Of a DNA stretch of 64,000 nucleotides, positions 18,009 to 27,675 are shown piece by piece. The first letter of the stretch is position 1; every line of letters begins with the position of its first letter. The translations under genes and the position numbers were made by a program. The notes under the pieces are model-generated. The model saw nothing but the letters and a program-made list of their open reading frames with translations, was not told where the DNA came from and made no database searches. The DNA is from Shewanella olleyana (GTDB lineage: Bacteria > Pseudomonadota > Gammaproteobacteria > Enterobacterales > Shewanellaceae): contig NZ_JAKILD010000010.1 of the NCBI RefSeq assembly GCF_023283825.1, forward strand, positions 62,001 through 126,000, in the 5' to 3' direction.

Positions 18009-18323
18009 ATGACAGATATTAATTTACAAAACGTTATTAATGCTTTCGACGAATTAGATTTTGAAAATCGCACCACTAAAAACCTTGAAAATGCACGTAA
18101 CAAAGTTCAAATGAAGACATATTTATCTTCGCTGGATTACAGCTTACGACGAATGAAGATTTTAGAAGAAGTGGTCACAGAGCTAGTTGAAGAAAAACAA
18201 GAAGAACTGATTAAACAAGAACATATCCAAACATACAAATCAAAGCTGATTCAACTTTCTAGAGAATTCAAAATATCTTATCAAGATGTTTTAAACATAA
18301 TGGTGCAGTTGAAACAACGCTAA
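18009..18323 (+). CDS. Small all-helical coiled-coil protein, unknown
   Basis: 104 residues, highly charged, no cysteine or membrane segment. Residues about 20-80 form one long predicted coiled coil (LRRMKILEEVVTELVEEKQEE), followed by KLIQLSREFKISYQDVLNIM and a short basic end. The layout, a coiled coil followed by a short helix with a (S/D)xxxLL-type turn, recalls the oligomerisation half of H-NS-like proteins, but no DNA-binding motif follows and I cannot assign a family. ATG at 18009 has a weak ribosome binding site. It is divergent from the RraA-fold gene and stands alone. Codon content looks like the neighbours, so it is probably real. Confidence 0.7.
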   Translation: MTDINLQNVINAFDELDFENRTTKNLENARNKVQMKTYLSSLDYSLRRMKILEEVVTELVEEKQEELIKQEHIQTYKSKLIQLSREFKISYQDVLNIMVQLKQR

Positions 18324-18627
18324 ATATTTTATAAAAATCAATTCATCTTTAATTTTAAATGGTTTCTACAACCTTTTTAAACAGTCTATATCTGAACATT
18401 AAATGACTAAACTGATTGTTTTAAACATTATATAACATTATCAAATAAGTTAAGCATTGATAACGATGATTCAATAATAATGGATATCTTGCTCTTTTAC
18501 TCATGGATAATTTCAGCTAAGAGCTTTAAATTTGATTAATTTATGTTTCTGATATGACACTTATTAAGTCCATGATTTCCATTTCACCATCAAAGAAATT
18601 ATATGTTAAGTGCCATATATGGTTAAC
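18324..18627. other. AT-rich intergenic region between convergent genes
   Basis: 304 bp between the small coiled-coil gene and the 3' end of the chemoreceptor. An imperfect inverted repeat (ATATGACACTT 18552-18562, AAGTGCCATAT 18608-18618) is the only structure seen; it could contribute to termination. No ORF. Confidence 0.4.
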
Positions 18628-20274
18628 TTACACTTTAAAGTGTCCTAAAATAGCCCCTAAATTCTCGGAGCCATCGGCTATTTGAATACTACTTTGAGAA
18701 AGCTGTTCATTATGCTCTTTGTTCTCTAATGACATGTCATTAATTCTAGTAATGTTCATATTAAGTTCAGAGATCACCGCACTTTGTTCTTCTGTGGCGC
18801 CAGCAATTTGAATATTCATTTGCGAAATATCACCGATAGCTGTTTTAATTGAGTTCAGTGCCGATTCTACTTTTTGAGTCTCACCTACGGTTTCATCAGA
18901 CTGAGCGATTGCCCTCTCAACCGATTGATTTACATTCTCAATCGCTTCCCTGATAGCATCGATTATGCCGTTAATTTCTCTGGTTGAATCCTGTGTCCTG
19001 CTTGCAAGCGTTCTCACTTCATCAGCTACAACAGCAAAACCTCGACCCGCTTCACCCGCACGAGCAGCTTCAATTGCCGCATTCAGCGCCAGTAAATTGG
19101 TTTGCTCTGCAATACCAACAATAACATCCAGTATCTGGCCTATTTGACTAGAGCTCACTTTCAGCCCTTTTGCTACAGATTCAGTTTGTTGTAATTCAGA
19201 AGATAAATCACCAATTTTTGAAATAGCATTATCAACAATTTCAGCGGTTTTATCTGCTTCACTATCGGCAACATTCGCACTTGTTGCAGCGGTTTGAGCA
19301 TTTGATGCGACTTCAGCGGCAGTCATCGACATTTCATTTATCGCAGTCGCGACATTTTCTGTTTCTAATTGAACGCTAGATGATATTTGATTCGCTTGAG
19401 AGGAAATTGACGATAAATCATTTGCAAGTGTATGGCTTTCTGAAACAGAGACAGCTACGGAAGAAACCAGTTGTTGAATTTTATTGGTAAAAATATTAAA
19501 GCTTTGCGCAATTTGATTTAACTCATCTTGGCCATCTTCAGCTAAGCGCAACGTCAAATCACCTTCACCGTTAGCAATATTTTCAAATGCTTTTATCGTT
19601 TGCTGCATAGGCTCTGCAATACTTCTTGTAATCACAAATAATAAAACAATAATCGGTAACCAAATAATGGTTAGCAATAGTAAATATTGCATTACAAACT
19701 CTGACTTTTGCGCATAAATGTCATCAATATAAATACCTGTACCGATCACCCACCCCCATGGTTCGAACCTTTCGACAACACTCATTTTAGGACTGGGTGA
19801 ATCTTGATTAGGTTTATTCCACATATAATTTACTGTGGCATTTTTAGCTTGATTAGTTCGTTCTATCATTAACTGAAAAAGTGGAACTTTCTCAGGATCT
19901 CTCATGGATAATACGTTGGTATCAACTAGTTTTTTAGCAAAAGCATGTTGAACCATGACGCCTTCTAAATTAATGGTAAAGAAGTATTCATTACCAGAAT
20001 ATCTAAGCTCATTCAAAGCCGTTATAGCTGCATTTTTAGCTTCAGTTTCGGTTAATAGCCCTTTTTGAGACTGCAGATGAAATTGAGCAATGACTGAGCT
20101 AGCCACACCGACTAAAGAAGTTAGCTTAGCTTCCTTCTCTTGCACTAATACGTTATCGATTCGGTTAAAGGCAAAGAAAAACATTAGTAATGTCGCTAAT
20201 GCAGCAAATATGATCATTGCTAATAAACGATTAGCGATGCTTGTTTTACGGAAGAAAAGGTAAACAGAATTCAT
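18628..20274 (-). CDS. Methyl-accepting chemotaxis protein with single Cache domain
   Basis: Transmembrane chemoreceptor that controls CheA kinase. Transmembrane helix 1 about residues 17-36, periplasmic sCache_2-type sensor about 40-190 ([30 protein letters not shown]), helix 2 about 196-216, HAMP linker with [20 protein letters not shown], then the cytoplasmic hairpin whose tip reads [19 protein letters not shown], the most conserved stretch of all MCPs. 548 residues. sCache_2 receptors often sense small organic acids, but the ligand here is unknown. No C-terminal NWETF-type CheR tether is present. Orphan gene, no che genes nearby. Confidence 0.95.
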   Translation of the reverse strand: MNSVYLFFRKTSIANRLLAMIIFAALATLLMFFFAFNRIDNVLVQEKEAKLTSLVGVASSVIAQFHLQSQKGLLTETEAKNAAITALNELRYSGNEYFFTINLEGVMVQHAFAKKLVDTNVLSMRDPEKVPLFQLMIERTNQAKNATVNYMWNKPNQDSPSPKMSVVERFEPWGWVIGTGIYIDDIYAQKSEFVMQYLLLLTIIWLPIIVLLFVITRSIAEPMQQTIKAFENIANGEGDLTLRLAEDGQDELNQIAQSFNIFTNKIQQLVSSVAVSVSESHTLANDLSSISSQANQISSSVQLETENVATAINEMSMTAAEVASNAQTAATSANVADSEADKTAEIVDNAISKIGDLSSELQQTESVAKGLKVSSSQIGQILDVIVGIAEQTNLLALNAAIEAARAGEAGRGFAVVADEVRTLASRTQDSTREINGIIDAIREAIENVNQSVERAIAQSDETVGETQKVESALNSIKTAIGDISQMNIQIAGATEEQSAVISELNMNITRINDMSLENKEHNEQLSQSSIQIADGSENLGAILGHFKV

Positions 20275-20555
20275 GAGGTATCACCATATTATTGGAATTT
20301 AACATCACTAAACTTCATTCCAGCAATGACCCTTTCAAATAACCTAAGCGATTAATATGAAGATGGAGCAAAGCTGAACTCTCATAAAGCTATTACAAAG
20401 AATGCTATTACAAAGTCAGTTTATAAAGTGAGATGTCTTAAACTCATAGTGACTTCCACAGTAAACTACTTCTGCGCCATATTTATCTCACTACGACTAT
20501 TGTATTATCGACCACACTGCACAAATATTAAGCTAAACTTATAAATTGAAGCGAG

Positions 20556-21713
20556 CTAATTGGTTTCAATACAATTTTTACCGGATTTTTTGGCACGATA
20601 TAGAGCGCTGTCACCCTGCCCAATCAACTCATTCAGAGTTAATGCTTTAATGTCTGCTGCATTAAACTCATCAATGGCAGCACCGATTGAAACGGTGACT
20701 CTTAAATCTTTATCTGGCCAATAGAGTTTTGCCACATCAGTTAAAATGGACTCCGCAACACTCAACAGCTGGTCTTTATCGAAACAATAGAACACGGATA
20801 AAAACTCTTCGCCACCGTATCGAATGTTCATTCCAGTGTAACGGCCACAATGCTGTCTAATAATTTGAGCTACACCAAAAATGACATTGTCACCAACTTG
20901 ATGTCCATAACTGTCATTTATTGATTTAAAATTATCAATATCAATCATCAACAAGCTTAAAGTCTTATCGGACTGCTTAGCGTTTTGAATTAGCAATGAG
21001 GCATTTTGGGTAAGGTAAAGCCTATTTTTTAATTCAGTTAACGGATCTGTTACGGTTTGCAGGGCTAACTTACTTTGACTCGCTCTCAATTTAAGTTGTT
21101 GGCTTCTTATTTGGCAAAACTGCTGAAAACTTTTATGAGTTTCAGATTCTCTTCTCAAGCAGGCAATCAAGCAAATAAAATATATCCCTATCACTATTGA
21201 TAATCGGTCTACTTCTTCTGCAAAATCATGCTCTAACCTCATTGGCGTTATCATTACGACATAACATAACGCCATGAAACTTAGCCCAAATAAACTGGCT
21301 TTGAATGGCAATCGAGATAATGCACCGATATAAGCCATAACAAGAATACCACCCGACTGGTAATTGAAATCCCCCTGTTCCATCGCCATTTGACCTATGT
21401 AGGTTAATGACCAATACACACACAAAACTAGAGTAAGTTCGGCTAAATCAAGATGTTTAGGTGAATAACGTTTTAAGATAAGTAGTAAGGCGACACAAAG
21501 AAAGGAGAACACGAAACGCGTCACAGTGGCTATCCAAGCATCAGCTTGTAAATGTTGGTAATCAAAATAGCCAAATAATAAATAAATCGGGATTACAGAA
21601 AGAACAAAACCAGAGTAAGGCAACATGACATGGTTTATATGGAAATGTTTAAAGCGCCAGTAGGCATATTCTGTTCGATGTATTTTTGTCGCTCCTTTTA
21701 AATAATCGAACAT
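20556..21713 (-). CDS. Membrane-bound diguanylate cyclase (GGDEF)
   Basis: Makes cyclic di-GMP from two GTP. N-terminal region (to about residue 195) has six or so hydrophobic segments forming an integral-membrane sensor I cannot name; a short coiled linker follows, then a GGDEF domain starting DPLTELKNRLYL. Active-site motif is GGEEF (in IRYGGEEFLS), catalytically competent. The inhibitory RxxD I-site upstream is replaced by RYTG, so product feedback through this site is probably lost. C-terminal YRAKKSGKNCI is typical. 385 residues. No partner genes adjacent. Confidence 0.93.
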   Translation of the reverse strand: MFDYLKGATKIHRTEYAYWRFKHFHINHVMLPYSGFVLSVIPIYLLFGYFDYQHLQADAWIATVTRFVFSFLCVALLLILKRYSPKHLDLAELTLVLCVYWSLTYIGQMAMEQGDFNYQSGGILVMAYIGALSRLPFKASLFGLSFMALCYVVMITPMRLEHDFAEEVDRLSIVIGIYFICLIACLRRESETHKSFQQFCQIRSQQLKLRASQSKLALQTVTDPLTELKNRLYLTQNASLLIQNAKQSDKTLSLLMIDIDNFKSINDSYGHQVGDNVIFGVAQIIRQHCGRYTGMNIRYGGEEFLSVFYCFDKDQLLSVAESILTDVAKLYWPDKDLRVTVSIGAAIDEFNAADIKALTLNELIGQGDSALYRAKKSGKNCIETN

Positions 21714-21926
21714 AAAAGTCCCTGATTTTATTCTAATAATATTATTGTAGGATATTGAATTTAAGCTCGCAATATTTGTACTTCAAAACAAATTAAAATC
21801 TCTAAACTCGTCACCCTGTAAACCTAACCACAAGGGAGATTGTTAATCCTGTTTATACTAATACTATCGATTAATTAAAAAGAGTTAAAAACAAATTAAA
21901 AATATATATTCTTGCTTGTAAAACCC

Positions 21927-22985
21927 TTAATTTAGCTTTTGCTCAACTGAATCTCGCTCTTTAATCTCGAAATCAAGCACAAATCTTAAATCTGACACGC
22001 TACTTTGATCTAATTTGTCAACTTGCCCAGAGGTTAATAAACTCACAGAAGTTTCTGCCATTGCTGCTATAGGCTGCTTAACTGTAGTGATATGTGGCCA
22101 GATAGTCGTTGCTAAGGGAGTATCATCGTAACCCACAACGCTTAAGTCCGTAGGAACATTTAACCCTAAAGAATTAGCTACCGATATTACAGCAGCGGCC
22201 ATATCATCATTACTTGCAAATATCGCGGTAGGTTTATTCGCTCTGTCGAGTAATAACTTTGCGGCATTCAGCCCCGACTTATAGCTAAATAAACCTTGTT
22301 CAATATATACAGGTGGCACGGGCAAACTTTTAGATCGCATGGCATCTAAAAAACCCTGATATCGTAACCTGCTTGCTCCCATGTCAGGGTGGCCAATGAT
22401 AAAGCCGATTTCACGATGACCTTTGGCGATTAATAAGTTAGTCATTTCAAATGCTGCTTGATAATCATCCATACAAACAAACGGTGATAAGCCAAGTTCT
22501 ACATCTGGTGACACTCGAATATATGGAACATTAGATAACTTTAATTCATTCAGAATTTCTAAGTTATTGCAAAATGGTGGCAATAAAATAACACCATCGA
22601 CCCTTGTTTCTTCAACAAGATCACGAACAATTTTTAATTTCTCATCCTGCGTACCATCACACTCATCAACAACTAAATGATACCCACGTTTACGACAGCT
22701 TTTTAACGCCGAAAGCATAAACTGGCTAACATAGCCACCTTCACTTGGGTTCTCATACAGTAAACCGATGAAATATGACTTTGAACTGGCTAAGCGTCTT
22801 GCAGAGATGTTAGGCCGATAATTTAATTGGCTCGCCGCTTTTTGAACTTTAATCCTAGTTTTATCGCTGACTTTTTCATCATTATTTAACACTCTAGAAA
22901 CCGTCATTTTAGAAACACCTACCAATTCAGCCACATCTTGGATGGTGGTTTTGGCTTTTGGATTTATCTTGGTAGTAGAACTCAT
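21927..22985 (-). CDS. LacI family transcriptional regulator
   Basis: DNA-binding repressor/activator of sugar metabolism. N-terminal helix-turn-helix with hinge (TIQDVAELVGVSKMTVSRVL, then NISARRLASS), followed by a periplasmic-binding-protein-like effector domain (FIGLLYENP, VDGVILLPP, GYDDTPLATTIWP). 352 residues. The 14 residues before TTIQDVA form a short extra N-terminus; ATG at 22985 is the only good start. No sugar genes lie next to it, so its regulon cannot be inferred from context. An inverted repeat in its upstream region may be an autoregulatory operator. Confidence 0.94.
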   Translation of the reverse strand: MSSTTKINPKAKTTIQDVAELVGVSKMTVSRVLNNDEKVSDKTRIKVQKAASQLNYRPNISARRLASSKSYFIGLLYENPSEGGYVSQFMLSALKSCRKRGYHLVVDECDGTQDEKLKIVRDLVEETRVDGVILLPPFCNNLEILNELKLSNVPYIRVSPDVELGLSPFVCMDDYQAAFEMTNLLIAKGHREIGFIIGHPDMGASRLRYQGFLDAMRSKSLPVPPVYIEQGLFSYKSGLNAAKLLLDRANKPTAIFASNDDMAAAVISVANSLGLNVPTDLSVVGYDDTPLATTIWPHITTVKQPIAAMAETSVSLLTSGQVDKLDQSSVSDLRFVLDFEIKERDSVEQKLN

Positions 22986-23611
22986 AAAAGAAACTCATAT
23001 AAAGGAAAATAATTGTTACAAGGCGACAAAGTAACAAGACCTATTTAAAATATTAAAACTAGGTATGCCCACTTTTATAGGCTATCACTAGCTTTATCTT
23101 ACTTTAGTCTTTGAAAAAATAATAATTTTATAGCCACAAACAAGCTTAAAATATGACATACATGTTAACAAAAACACCTAATCTATTGTAACCTGAAATG
23201 CTATTCAGCATGATAATCACTTCGAAAATTAAGTCACATTCGTGCTTTAAATTGACACTTTATTAGATCTGCAAAGCTGGCAGGAAATTACAAAGTTACT
23301 AGCAATATAAGTAATACCAAATTTAATGAGTACATCATTCTCACAGATAAAACCTACACTCCGCTGAAGTCATTACTCGTTTGTACGTTAATATGCGCTA
23401 ATAATATTTTCCATTGAAGTTATTGAGCATAGAGTTTGAAGTATTTACATTTAGGGAAATCAAGTTGCATCTAATTGACATTGCCTCCATTTTACCAGTA
23501 ATAGAACTATTATAAATTGAGTCAAGAACTGAGTTAACAATTCAAATTTTTATAATTTTGAGGAGGCTAATTTCTTATAGCTGGGTATATTACAACCTAT
23601 CCAATTTAGCA
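22986..23611. other. 626-bp intergenic region upstream of lacI-type gene
   Basis: AT-rich, no supportable ORF on either strand. Contains the 7-bp inverted repeat at 23013-23037 (separate entry). The half near 23612 lies downstream of the minus-strand GNAT gene and shows no clear terminator. Confidence 0.5.
23013..23037. promoter_or_regulatory. Inverted repeat, possible LacI-family operator
   Basis: TTGTTAC (23013-23019) and its complement GTAACAA (23031-23037) lie 28-52 bp upstream of the LacI-type start codon. The spacing (centres 18 bp apart) is wider than a classical LacI-family palindrome, so assignment as an autoregulatory site is only a suggestion. Confidence 0.3.
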
Positions 23612-24109
23612 TTAACAATCTAGAGACTTAATCATCCACACATCACATCCACCATGAATTGTACCGTCTAAGGGCTTGTTGAGATGCTTAAACCCTCGTT
23701 TCTCGTATAAATTTATCGCCGCAGTCATGCTGGCTAATGTGTCTAAATAACATTGGGAATAATTAGCTTTAACAGCAAAATCTAAACAGGCTTGAGTTAA
23801 CTGTTTTCCTAGTCCAAGACCTCGGCTTTCGGGCAATAAAAAAAGTTTTCTGAGTTCACATATTGTCAATGAATCATTAAAAGGTGCAATACCTGCTCCC
23901 CCTACTATTTCACCATTGATACTCGCAACCAAATACAATGATTTATGTTCAGGTAAATAGTGCTGGCTCATTTGTTCAACCTCAGCATCAGATGGACCAA
24001 AACCCTCTCCTATTGCACCAAACTCTGCACCAACAGCTTTAATTATTTCTGCTACTCGACTATCTTGTGACGCCGTAATCGCTGCTATATCGATTTGGAG
24101 TTGCGGCAT
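23612..24109 (-). CDS. GNAT family N-acetyltransferase
   Basis: Acetyl-CoA-dependent N-acetyltransferase of unknown substrate. The acetyl-CoA pyrophosphate-binding loop (motif A) is visible as LFLLPESRGLGLGKQLTQAC (residues about 91-110, R-G-x-G-x-G type), followed by CYLDTLASMTAAINLYEKRGF, the usual C-terminal tyrosine/GF segment. 165 residues. ATG at 24109 follows AAGGATG. It is an isolated gene next to a mobile-element graveyard. Confidence 0.9.
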   Translation of the reverse strand: MPQLQIDIAAITASQDSRVAEIIKAVGAEFGAIGEGFGPSDAEVEQMSQHYLPEHKSLYLVASINGEIVGGAGIAPFNDSLTICELRKLFLLPESRGLGLGKQLTQACLDFAVKANYSQCYLDTLASMTAAINLYEKRGFKHLNKPLDGTIHGGCDVWMIKSLDC

Positions 24110-24243
24110 GTTGCATCCTTAATGAAAATGAAAAAGAAGTTTATGTATCTTAAATTTAATCATAAAGAATACTTACTGAGATGTTAACCAATCCATAAAA
24201 ATATATTAAAGCATCATTGAGTTAATATACTTATAATCAGCTC

Positions 24244-25417
24244 TTAAAAAATGAGTTCTTCATTGTAGTTCAAACTTGGTTTATTTGGCGTTAAATAAAT
24301 TCGATACTAGGGCGTGTTGATCTTTGCCGGTTAAATTTTGTTCGAGATAAAAGTATTTTAATTGAGGCGGATGGATTGATGCCTAGTCATCTAAGCGAAA
24401 TTCATCCAACAAAAAGTAAAACACTTTTAGTCGAACCCTTTGGGCAGCGTTTGTTGGCCATTCTTACTGCGTTATCGACTTTTTATGTAGAATAACTACA
24501 CCACAAAGTCTCTGCCTTGTATAAATGGCCAACAACTCGCTGCAAAAACAACCTTGAAAGATCAACACGCCCTAATAGAAGCACAAGTTCTGAGGTGAAT
24601 TTACCAGAAAGTATTACCGTGCTCACCGCATCAATTCAACAACTTAAATGCTCAACTAATAAAAATTTATTACCAAAGCATTGATGGTTTCAATGATAAG
24701 TCGACGAAAAACATCGCTCTATCTCATATGGATAATGTACTCAGTTTTATGTTTTCCGGACATTATTGAAGATAGTAAACCTTGCTCAAGAAACTCGCTA
24801 GCAACAGCTATAATAATGTAACCTTTCACGGCACGATGCTTATCCATTCCCCAACATAACTGAAACAAGTTTAGTATCACAAATAGTAGCCAGGGCGATT
24901 TTGACGGTGTTTATGATTGACAATAAGATGTACTACAAAGCATAGAACCATCACATAGTCCCTTTTCTACGACGGCAAGTCCTGATAAGAATTTATGCTG
25001 TACTATATGTAAATTCTGACAGTCCTTCACTTGAGTTACATCAACAACTTTATTACTTTTGATAAACTCTTACTGCTGTATAAGTAGTTGCATAGTAGGA
25101 CTAAGGCTTGTAGTCATAAGCTATAGGCATAAGCTATCTTCATTAACGGTCTTCATAAGCTCAAGATACCCAGCTTAACTGAGTATGTTTGAAAACTCAG
25201 ATTTTAAAAATCGAGTAAGATATTTGGCCTAATAATTATTAAAATCACGATAATCTGGTGTATGTAAAATTTGATAATAATAATTATTTTAATCATATCC
25301 AACAACTTCAACGTTAGTTTTTTCGAGCTCCATCAGCAATGCACTGTTTTTCCATTGAGGAATAAATAATGCGTAAAAATCATCAGCATCACAAAATACA
25401 TCTATTAAATTATCTAT
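24244..25417 (-). pseudogene. Decayed IS982-family transposase (interrupted by a MITE)
   Basis: Reading the minus strand from 25417 gives recognisable IS982 transposase pieces in the right order: IDNLIDVFCDADDFYALF (start ATG now ATA), PDYRDFNNY, FLKSEFSNILS, VVDVTQVKDCQNLHIVQHKF, then after frameshifts KGYIIIAVASEFLEQGL, RRLIIETINALVINF, FLVN and finally NKPSLN near 24265. The first roughly 160 codons stay in one frame but contain five in-frame stops. Subtracting the inserted 267-bp element leaves about 907 bp, the size of an intact IS982 transposase gene. No functional product. Family assignment is by motif memory, without a database search. Terminal repeats were not identified. Confidence 0.85.
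24308..24574. mobile_element. 267-bp MITE with perfect 18-bp terminal inverted repeats
   Basis: TAGGGCGTGTTGATCTTT at 24308-24325 and its exact complement at 24557-24574. The outermost TA on each side fits a TA target duplication, as made by IS630/mariner-type transposases. The interior is palindromic too: GCAGCG-GTTGGCCATT (24444-24462) pairs with 24524-24543, and further complementary segments lie near 24345-24430. No coding capacity, so it is non-autonomous. It sits inside the IS982 transposase relic near its C-terminal end, so it inserted after that element. Confidence 0.85.
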
Positions 25418-25865
25418 ACAGTCTCGCTATGTTTTGTCCTTTCGGGTCGAAACTTCAGATCACACTGTGAACGATTAGCTCAATTTTTTCCCGAATTGAA
25501 GTAAGGTAATATACCTAAATAAAAAATAATTAAATTGTCATCAAGGTAAAACATTATAAATTGTCGAATTGGCCACGACATTCTCAACTAACAAGCTAAA
25601 TTTACAGAGCTGAATATTAAATACTGATGATGAAAAATCTAAATCGAAATGGAAAGGTCAAAATGGGGAACATGGGCAGAATAATTAACGAATTTAATCA
25701 TGCAGGATTAACATACTAAAGCTCACAATAGCCTAATTAATGTGTGGCTTTGAAATATCAAATTTTAGGCTAGATCAAACAGAAAATAAACGTATAACTA
25801 ACCAACAAAACTCGCCCACTAACTCATCTTCAAACTTTATAAACAATGAATTAATTAAACTAGAA

Positions 25866-26399
25866 TTAAGCGGCTACAACCTGCTGCGCTTTTCTTAGTG
25901 GATTAAGACGATTATGCATCACTTTAATGGTTTCAAATTGCTGTAGCGTCTTAGAGTTAGTTAAAGGACACTCTTTAGACAACACCATCACTAATGCTGC
26001 TTGTAAACTGTTTTCAACGACCATAACTAATACACGACTGCCATTAGCATTCAAATTAAACAACTTACCAACTTCGCAATATACACATTCTTGGCTAATT
26101 TCAAAAAACCAAGACTTTGGCATTTGCGGTTTTAATAAAAAGTGTGCAGCTGTTGCGTTCAAAGCAGTTTGAACAATTGCCGCGTCAGACATATTGATTA
26201 GTTTTGGAAGGGATTCAAGCATGTGAATATAGAATTTAGCGTGCTCGACACTAAATTCTGATGTGACTAATGCATCAGGAATGAGAGTTTTAGTTTTATA
26301 TGGGGTTAAGAACTCCATCTCGGAACCTAATGAAATACTTAATTGCTTAAAGTTTTCATTATATTCCCACTGCCAGTCCTTATTTGGCATTAATAACAT
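25866..26399 (-). CDS. zapC: Cell division protein ZapC
   Basis: FtsZ-associated factor that promotes Z-ring bundling in the cytoplasm. The sequence has the E. coli ZapC landmarks: N-terminal MPNKDWQWEYNE (compare a conserved P-x-x-x-W-x-W start) and FLLKPQMPKSWFFE in the middle. 177 residues, normal. It lies downstream of pyrD on the same strand, the conserved pyrD-zapC neighbourhood, separated by a 188-bp gap carrying an unusual cluster of GATC sites and a hairpin. Upstream of its ATG (26399) there is only a weak AGGT site. Confidence 0.9.
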   Translation of the reverse strand: MLLMPNKDWQWEYNENFKQLSISLGSEMEFLTPYKTKTLIPDALVTSEFSVEHAKFYIHMLESLPKLINMSDAAIVQTALNATAAHFLLKPQMPKSWFFEISQECVYCEVGKLFNLNANGSRVLVMVVENSLQAALVMVLSKECPLTNSKTLQQFETIKVMHNRLNPLRKAQQVVAA

Positions 26400-26486
26400 T
26401 TTGAGTACCTAATTATAAGAATACAAACTGATAATAGATTATATTTCGGACAATATCAAAACTTAATTCAAAATATTTGATATAAA

Positions 26487-26558
26487 GATCATAAAGTTAT
26501 AACGATCGAAAGATCGTAATTGCGATCGTTACAACTTTTTAGATCTACAAATTAGATC
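26487..26558. other. Cluster of six GATC (Dam) sites with strong hairpin, pyrD-zapC gap
   Basis: GATC occurs at 26487, 26504, 26512, 26524, 26542 and 26555: six sites in 72 bp. Within it, 26494-26508 (AAGTTATAACGATCG) pairs with 26523-26537 with one mismatch to make a 15-bp stem. It follows the pyrD stop on the minus strand, so it can form in the transcript between pyrD and zapC. Confidence 0.7.
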
Positions 26559-26587
26559 GTTAGATTATTAATTGAACTAATTGGAAC

Positions 26588-27610
26588 TTATTTAGCCTTA
26601 TAGGCATTAACAATATCTTTAATTAATCCTGGGCCTTGATAAATAAACCCTGTATATATTTGAACTAATTGAGAACCAGCATCAAATTTAGCTAGAGCAT
26701 CTTCTGCACTATTAATTCCGCCGACACCAATAATTGGGATCTCACCATTCAAATAACCGGCTAACTCTTTGATCACTTTAGTTGATAGATCCGTTAACGG
26801 CTTGCCACTCAAGCCACCCATTTCATTGGCATTATCTAAACCAACCACTGCATCACGTGTTAACGTCGTATTTGTGGCAATTGCACCATCAAATTTACTC
26901 TTCAATAGAGACTCAGCAATTTTCTCAATCTCTTCACTGGTTAAGTCTGGGGCAATTTTAAGTGCAATTGGAACATACTTATTATATTTCTCTGCTAGCT
27001 CTGTTTGTTTTGCTTTCAATGAGCTTAATAAATCATCTAATAATTCACCGTACTGCATGGTTCGCAGACCGGGAGTATTTGGAGAAGAAATATTGACCGC
27101 GATATAATCTGAATGCTGATATACCTTTTCCATACAAATTAAGTAATCATTTTTACCTTCATCTACTGGGGTATCTTTATTTTTACCAATATTGACACCA
27201 ACAATAATGTCAGTTTTCTTAGCCATTAAGTTTCTGACTAAATTATCTACACCTTTATTATTAAAACCCATGCGATTAATAATCGCCTTAGCAGGTTTTA
27301 ATCTAAATAAACGTGGTTGATCATTACCAGGTTGAGGGCGAGGAGTGACTGTACCGACTTCAACATGGCCAAAACCCATAGCATGAAAAGCATCAATTGA
27401 CTCACCATCTTTATCTAAACCTGCAGCAAGTCCAACAGGGTTATTAAAGGTGATCCCCATGCAAGTCACAGGAGCAGCACTTACATCTTGGCTGTAAAAT
27501 AGGTTTAAAGGGTTGTTTCCAGTGTTTTTTAAACTTCCGATAGCGATGTTATGCGCTACTTCTGGATCCATTTGAAACATTACTTTTTGTGCCATTTTGT
27601 AAAAAAACAT
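26588..27610 (-). CDS. pyrD: Dihydroorotate dehydrogenase (quinone), class 2
   Basis: Flavoenzyme of pyrimidine synthesis that oxidises dihydroorotate to orotate and passes electrons to membrane quinones. Class 2 features: an N-terminal amphipathic membrane-association segment ([20 protein letters not shown]), FMN-binding [11 protein letters not shown], and the catalytic serine in [11 protein letters not shown], with the lysine of [10 protein letters not shown]. 340 residues. ATG at 27610 has an AGGAGA site. Downstream on the same strand lies zapC; a terminator isolates it from NAD-GDH upstream. Confidence 0.97.
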   Translation of the reverse strand: MFFYKMAQKVMFQMDPEVAHNIAIGSLKNTGNNPLNLFYSQDVSAAPVTCMGITFNNPVGLAAGLDKDGESIDAFHAMGFGHVEVGTVTPRPQPGNDQPRLFRLKPAKAIINRMGFNNKGVDNLVRNLMAKKTDIIVGVNIGKNKDTPVDEGKNDYLICMEKVYQHSDYIAVNISSPNTPGLRTMQYGELLDDLLSSLKAKQTELAEKYNKYVPIALKIAPDLTSEEIEKIAESLLKSKFDGAIATNTTLTRDAVVGLDNANEMGGLSGKPLTDLSTKVIKELAGYLNGEIPIIGVGGINSAEDALAKFDAGSQLVQIYTGFIYQGPGLIKDIVNAYKAK

Positions 27611-27626
27611 GCTTTCTCCTAAACCT

Positions 27627-27656
27627 AAAAAAAGCCCCGGCTAATTGCCAGGGCTT
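27627..27656 (-). terminator. Terminator of the NAD-glutamate dehydrogenase gene
   Basis: AAGCCC-x-GGC / GCC-x-GGGCTT stem with one mismatch and a five-base loop; T-run on the minus strand side. It lies between the GDH stop and the pyrD start. Confidence 0.75.
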
Positions 27657-27675
27657 GTTCACTTATTATAAATAA

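Noticed and set aside
24255..24684. Excising the MITE joins a 54-codon open plus-strand frame across the junction
   Set aside because: The minus strand of the same bases reads as the C-terminal part of the IS982 transposase (LIIETIN, FLVN, NKPSLN). The plus-strand frame is its antisense shadow.
24719..24847. 42-residue minus-strand ORF (MDKHRAVKGYIIIAVASEF...)
   Set aside because: It aligns in order with the IS982 KGYISKxLADEL region, so it is a fragment of the decayed transposase, not a small gene.
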